Shown: piece after piece, positions 16,022-18,407 of the stretch
Layout: the number at the start of each line of letters is the position of its first letter
Numbering within the stretch: position 1 is the first letter of the stretch
Origin: Candidatus Uhrbacteria bacterium CG_4_9_14_3_um_filter_36_7
GTDB lineage: Bacteria > Patescibacteriota > Patescibacteriia > UBA9934 > GWF2-40-263
NCBI GenBank assembly: GCA_002791255.1
Contig: PFWS01000054.1
Location: 1-18,407 of the forward strand
DNA length: 18,407 nucleotides
Direction: 5' to 3'
The notes under the pieces: model-generated
Databases searched by the model: none
What the model saw: the letters and a program-made list of their open reading frames with translations, nothing else
What the model was told of the DNA's origin: nothing
Made by a program: the position numbers and the translations under genes

Positions 16022-16939
16022 TTAATTTAAGGGCAATGCTTGTAAAATATTTTGTAATTCTTCTGGAAGTTTGCTTGTAAAACTTTTTGTTTCTCCACTG
16101 GGCAGGGTGAGTGTTAATGAGCATGCGTGTAGAAAAACTCGGTCTGTGGCAATTGGTTTTATATGTTTCATTACACGTTTTTTGTAAAGTGGATCTCCTA
16201 CTAAAGGGTGATCAATAGAAAAAAAATGAACTCGAATTTGGTTAGTTCTTCCTGTTTTTGGAAATACATTTATAAGTGTGCTGGTTTTAAATCGTTGCTC
16301 TACCGTAAAGTAAGTTAATGCATTTTTTCCACGTTCTTGACTGCGCGGCACAGCTACCATCATTCCTTTTGTTTTTGAGCGTTCAATCGAAAAATCTATT
16401 GTTCCTTCATCCATAGGAAGGATGCCATAAACAAGCGCTTGATACATTTTTTCAATACATTGATTACTAAATGCGTGTTTTAGATATTCAAACATCAATT
16501 GATTTTTAGCAACCAAAAGAACTCCAGAAACAGCTTTATCAAGCCGATGAACAATACCAGGGCGTTTTGGATCACCTACTTTTTTAATAGTTGAATTATG
16601 AGCGAGAATTGCATCAACAAGGGTTGTTCCTTCATCATCTGGATGAGCTGGATGAACAAGAACACCAGATTGTTTATCAATTACCAACAGATCTTTATCT
16701 TCAAAAAGAATGGAAAGAGGAGGAATAATTTTTGGAGCAGAAGACGCAAGAGGTATTTCGATTTGAATAGTTTGTCCTGCTTTTATTAAAACGTGGGATT
16801 TAGCTATTTTTCTATCCAACAATACGTGTTTATTCTTTATCCATTTTTGAATGATAGATCGACTTTTTTGTAGATATTCAGACAAAAAAACATCTAAACG
16901 TTCACCTGCTTTGATTGATGGAATATAAATGGTTTGCAT
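16022..16939 (-). CDS. RluA/RluD-family 23S rRNA pseudouridine synthase
   Basis: This enzyme isomerises uridine to pseudouridine in RNA, most likely in 23S rRNA. The 305-aa protein begins with an S4 RNA-binding domain (about 12-60: AGERLDVFLSEYLQKSRSII, KNKHVLLDRKIAKSHVLIKAG), followed by the catalytic domain with LLVIDKQSGVLVHPAHPDDEGTTL (shown in part), the HRLDKAVSGVLLVAKN motif carrying the catalytic Asp, KMYQALVYG, and the TGRTNQIRVHF motif. This arrangement matches RluD-type enzymes that modify the helix 69 region, but the target cannot be fixed from sequence alone, so I leave the symbol empty. It is first in the run before gmk, divergent from tRNA-Ile. No Shine-Dalgarno sequence precedes the ATG at 16939. 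Confidence 0.92.
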   Translation of the reverse strand: MQTIYIPSIKAGERLDVFLSEYLQKSRSIIQKWIKNKHVLLDRKIAKSHVLIKAGQTIQIEIPLASSAPKIIPPLSILFEDKDLLVIDKQSGVLVHPAHPDDEGTTLVDAILAHNSTIKKVGDPKRPGIVHRLDKAVSGVLLVAKNQLMFEYLKHAFSNQCIEKMYQALVYGILPMDEGTIDFSIERSKTKGMMVAVPRSQERGKNALTYFTVEQRFKTSTLINVFPKTGRTNQIRVHFFSIDHPLVGDPLYKKRVMKHIKPIATDRVFLHACSLTLTLPSGETKSFTSKLPEELQNILQALPLN

Positions 16940-16962
16940 AATATTTTTGATTTGTTCTTTTC

Positions 16963-16991
16963 TTTTCAGTCATTTTTGATTAGGATACAAA
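16963..16991 (+). promoter_or_regulatory. Possible promoter of tRNA-Ile
   Basis: TTTTCA (16963-16968), 17 nt, then TACAAA (16986-16991) would start transcription near 16998, about 12 nt before the mature tRNA. The match is moderate and the surrounding sequence is AT-rich. Confidence 0.4.
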
Positions 16992-17010
16992 TATTCCCAA
17001 GAATTTGAAA

Positions 17011-17085
17011 GGGCCTGTAGCGCAATGGTAGAGCTCCGAGCTTATACCTCGGCGGTTGATGGTTCGAATCCATCCAGGCCCACCA
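17011..17085 (+). tRNA. tRNA-Ile(UAU), CCA encoded
   Basis: A full cloverleaf: acceptor GGGCCTG/CAGGCCC, D arm GCGC-AATGGTA-GAGC with one G-A mismatch, anticodon stem CCGAG/CTCGG around the 7-nt loop CTTATAC, 5-nt variable loop, T arm GATGG-TTCGAAT-CCATC, discriminator A and encoded CCA. With U33 fixed, the anticodon is TAT (17043-17045), which reads the isoleucine codon AUA directly. A37, A73 and C4-G69 agree with known tRNA-Ile identity features. Most bacteria instead use a CAU tRNA whose C34 is changed to lysidine by TilS. Confidence 0.93.
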
Positions 17086-17103
17086 TACGACTCAGATTTT
17101 ATT

Positions 17104-17277
17104 ATGATATTTATTAGCTTAGCTCTTTTAATGATCTCAAGTGGTTTAATTTTGATGGTTTACGCAAGAAAACAACAAAAAGCAGAAATGGTCACAGGGG
17201 CTATTGGATTGTGGGGGGCAGGAATTCTTTTGCTGATCGCATTTGTTGTTTTTCTTTTCCTTGATTTTAACGTATGA
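17104..17277 (+). CDS. Small membrane protein of unknown function (57 aa)
   Basis: I do not recognise this protein. The ATG at 17104 is chosen because an upstream in-frame start at 17056 would lie inside tRNA-Ile. The 57 residues form two transmembrane helices (about 2-21 and 31-54) joined by a short basic loop (YARKQQKAEM), which by the positive-inside rule faces the cytoplasm. Its stop overlaps the start of the next gene in an ATGA arrangement, which points to translational coupling and a shared function. No Shine-Dalgarno sequence is present (AGATTTTATT before the ATG). Transcription probably continues from the tRNA-Ile promoter 18 nt upstream, so mRNA and tRNA would share a precursor. Confidence 0.75.
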   Translation: MIFISLALLMISSGLILMVYARKQQKAEMVTGAIGLWGAGILLLIAFVVFLFLDFNV

Positions 17278-17708
17278 ATATTGATCAAGATATTTTTTTT
17301 CCATTTTTTGCCTTAATTATTTTTCTTTTTTATTGGATTTTTGGAGGAGTTTTTTTTGCGATTCTTGCTTTGTTGCGACTACGACGTATTTATAAGGTGC
17401 GATTTAGTTGTTTGTTTACATTTACTTCTATTGGATGTGCTTTAGCAGCCACATGGACAGGAAAATATTGGATTCAAAATCCTGAATCTGTTTGTGTCCA
17501 ACGAGCTGTTTCGCTAATTAATCCATTTGTTTCTTTTTTTACTTGTAGCTTTTTTACCTTTATTGTCGCTGTCCTTGTGTGGGCGATTGTTTTGGTTGTG
17601 ATTGGATCCTTGTTTCTTCTTGTTTCTCGTACAGACGAAGAAACATGGCTTGGACACATTCTTCATCTCATTAAAAAATCTTCTTCGAGTGAAGATGAAG
17701 AAATATAA
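17274..17708 (+). CDS. Membrane protein of unknown function (144 aa)
   Basis: I do not recognise this protein. It starts at an ATG overlapping the stop of the upstream small membrane protein gene by 4 nt. Hydrophobic segments lie at about 8-34, 44-62 and 82-118, the last long enough for one long or two short helices. A basic stretch (LRLRRIYKVR, 34-43) after helix 1 is likely cytoplasmic, and the C-terminus ends in a Ser/Glu-rich acidic tail (KKSSSSEDEEI). It has four cysteines (46, 55, 74, 91). The segment between helices 2 and 3 (WTGKYWIQNPESVCVQR) is the largest loop. The coupling suggests a two-subunit membrane complex with the 57-aa protein. A separate promoter follows before the next gene. 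Confidence 0.78.
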   Translation: MNIDQDIFFPFFALIIFLFYWIFGGVFFAILALLRLRRIYKVRFSCLFTFTSIGCALAATWTGKYWIQNPESVCVQRAVSLINPFVSFFTCSFFTFIVAVLVWAIVLVVIGSLFLLVSRTDEETWLGHILHLIKKSSSSEDEEI

Positions 17709-17725
17709 ATAAAATAGGTAAATAG

Positions 17726-17754
17726 TTGTTTTTATAAATTTTTGGTGCTATAAT
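17726..17754 (+). promoter_or_regulatory. Promoter of the second DsbA-like gene
   Basis: TTGTTT (17726-17731), a 17-nt spacer and a perfect TATAAT (17749-17754). The predicted start near 17761 gives a leader of about 19 nt, almost entirely pyrimidine and A, before the ATG at 17781. Confidence 0.65.
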
Positions 17755-17780
17755 TTGCTCTTGTTTATTTATTTTTTTCT

Positions 17781-18407
17781 ATGTCTGAAGACTTATCAAA
17801 ATCCCCCCAATCCTTTAATGAGATATTTGATTCTATTCCCTCAAAAATGTCTTTTATTCTTGGCATGATTACTTGTTTCTTACTTTTAGGAACAATTGGT
17901 TTTTTTGTGATTGGTGGCCTATTGATTAAAGGAAATCTTGTCTTTGAATCAGATAAACAAAATCAGGAGCTTGTGATTGATGAAATACCTGGAGATATTA
18001 TTGAAGGAAATGATATAGCAAATAATGGAGGTAATAAAATTATTCAGGTAGCAAAAGTGGATCAAGATGATCATATTCAAGGAGATCAACAAGCTGAACT
18101 TATTTTTATTGAATATTCAGATTTTGAGTGTCCTTTTTGTTCCCGTTTTCATACAACCATGCAACAAGTGATGGAAGATTATAAAGGAAAGGTTCAATGG
18201 GTTTATCGCCATTTTCCATTAACTTCTTTACATTCTCAAGCTAAATCAGCTGCTATGGCTTCTGAGTGCGCAGCTGAACAAGGAAAATTTTGGGAATATT
18301 CAGATGAATTATTTAAAAATTCAGACAAGCTTGGACAAGAATTATATTTACAAATTGCCACATCACTTAATTTGAATAAAACAAATTTTCAAAATTGTTT
18401 GCAATCA
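17781..18407 (+). CDS. Membrane-anchored DsbA-like thiol oxidoreductase with CPFC site, cut by window edge
   Basis: An open frame of 209 codons runs off the right edge from the ATG at 17781. The N-terminus is a short hydrophilic stretch followed by one transmembrane helix (about 25-50), then an acidic linker to about residue 100. A DsbA-type thioredoxin domain then begins (LIFIEYSDFECPFCSRFH) with the intact redox motif C117-P-F-C120. VYRHFPL, SECAAEQGKFWEYSDELF and a later cysteine (C206) follow the same pattern as the CxxS protein at 8099. The cis-proline loop and C-terminal helix lie beyond the window. It is expected to oxidise thiols of exported proteins, recharged by a VKOR or DsbB partner not seen here. 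It has its own promoter and no Shine-Dalgarno sequence. Confidence 0.93.
   Translation, partial: MSEDLSKSPQSFNEIFDSIPSKMSFILGMITCFLLLGTIGFFVIGGLLIKGNLVFESDKQNQELVIDEIPGDIIEGNDIANNGGNKIIQVAKVDQDDHIQGDQQAELIFIEYSDFECPFCSRFHTTMQQVMEDYKGKVQWVYRHFPLTSLHSQAKSAAMASECAAEQGKFWEYSDELFKNSDKLGQELYLQIATSLNLNKTNFQNCLQS

Noticed and set aside
17056..17103. Start of the 57-aa protein inside tRNA-Ile
   Set aside because: The first 10 codons would be tRNA sequence; the ATG at 17104 begins directly at the first membrane helix.
1..18407. Recoding of TGA (as in Gracilibacteria/Absconditabacteria)
   Set aside because: TGA ends three genes at positions expected from domain length and neighbour spacing, and no long gene has an in-frame TGA.
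1..18407. CRISPR array, transposon, prophage or defence island
   Set aside because: I see no regular repeats, terminal inverted repeats, integrase or transposase motifs, or known defence domains; gaps are too short to hide one.

Overview
The window is AT-rich (roughly one third G+C by eye), densely coded and free of mobile elements. Several features suggest a small-genome bacterium of the candidate phyla radiation (Patescibacteria, Parcubacteria-like). These are a membrane-anchored rather than lipoprotein peptide-binding protein next to secG, multiple membrane-anchored DsbA-like proteins, a TrbC/VirB2-like two-helix protein fused to a Cys-rich exported domain, short intergenic gaps and almost no Shine-Dalgarno sequences. 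The lineage is an inference from gene content; no 16S gene is present. TGA acts as a normal stop (it ends the DsbA-like gene at 8848, the Cys-rich gene at 10135 and the small gene at 17277), so this is not a code-25 lineage.

Layout. 1-2388 (minus): a polyprenyl-phosphate sugar transferase followed after 2 nt by a GT4 glycosyltransferase cut by the window edge, the start of an exopolysaccharide or cell-surface glycan operon. 2466-2918 (plus): RNase P RNA with its own promoter and terminator; its promoter lies back to back with that of the glycan operon and shares the -35 region. 2957-8005 (minus): secG, peptide-binding protein, tRNA-Leu(CAG), RNase J and trpS, all co-directional and tightly packed, probably one transcript or a few from the secG promoter. 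8099-13138 (plus): a DsbA-like protein with a CxxS instead of CxxC active site, a Cys-rich membrane protein, and uvrA. 13181-14917 (plus): an exported protein of unknown function, apparently expressed from a leaderless mRNA. 14969-16939 (minus): rluD-like pseudouridine synthase, gmk, rplS, with a strong separate promoter in front of rplS. 17011-18407 (plus): tRNA-Ile(UAU), two overlapping genes for small membrane proteins, and a second DsbA-like gene with an intact CPFC site, cut by the window edge.

How it fits together. Most genes are housekeeping: RNA processing (RNase P RNA, RNase J, RluD), translation (TrpRS, L19, two tRNAs), secretion (SecG), nucleotide metabolism (Gmk), DNA repair (UvrA). 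The accessory part concerns the envelope: glycan synthesis and exported disulfide chemistry. The best candidate for something new is the pair at 8099-10135: a single-thiol DsbA-like protein directly upstream of a membrane protein with 22 predicted extracytoplasmic cysteines, suggesting a dedicated folding factor and client. Other points of interest are tRNA-Ile(UAU) in place of the usual lysidine-dependent isoacceptor, a changed metal-ligand motif in RNase J, divergent promoters with overlapping -35 boxes, and general SD-less or leaderless initiation. I see no CRISPR array, transposon, phage or defence cassette.
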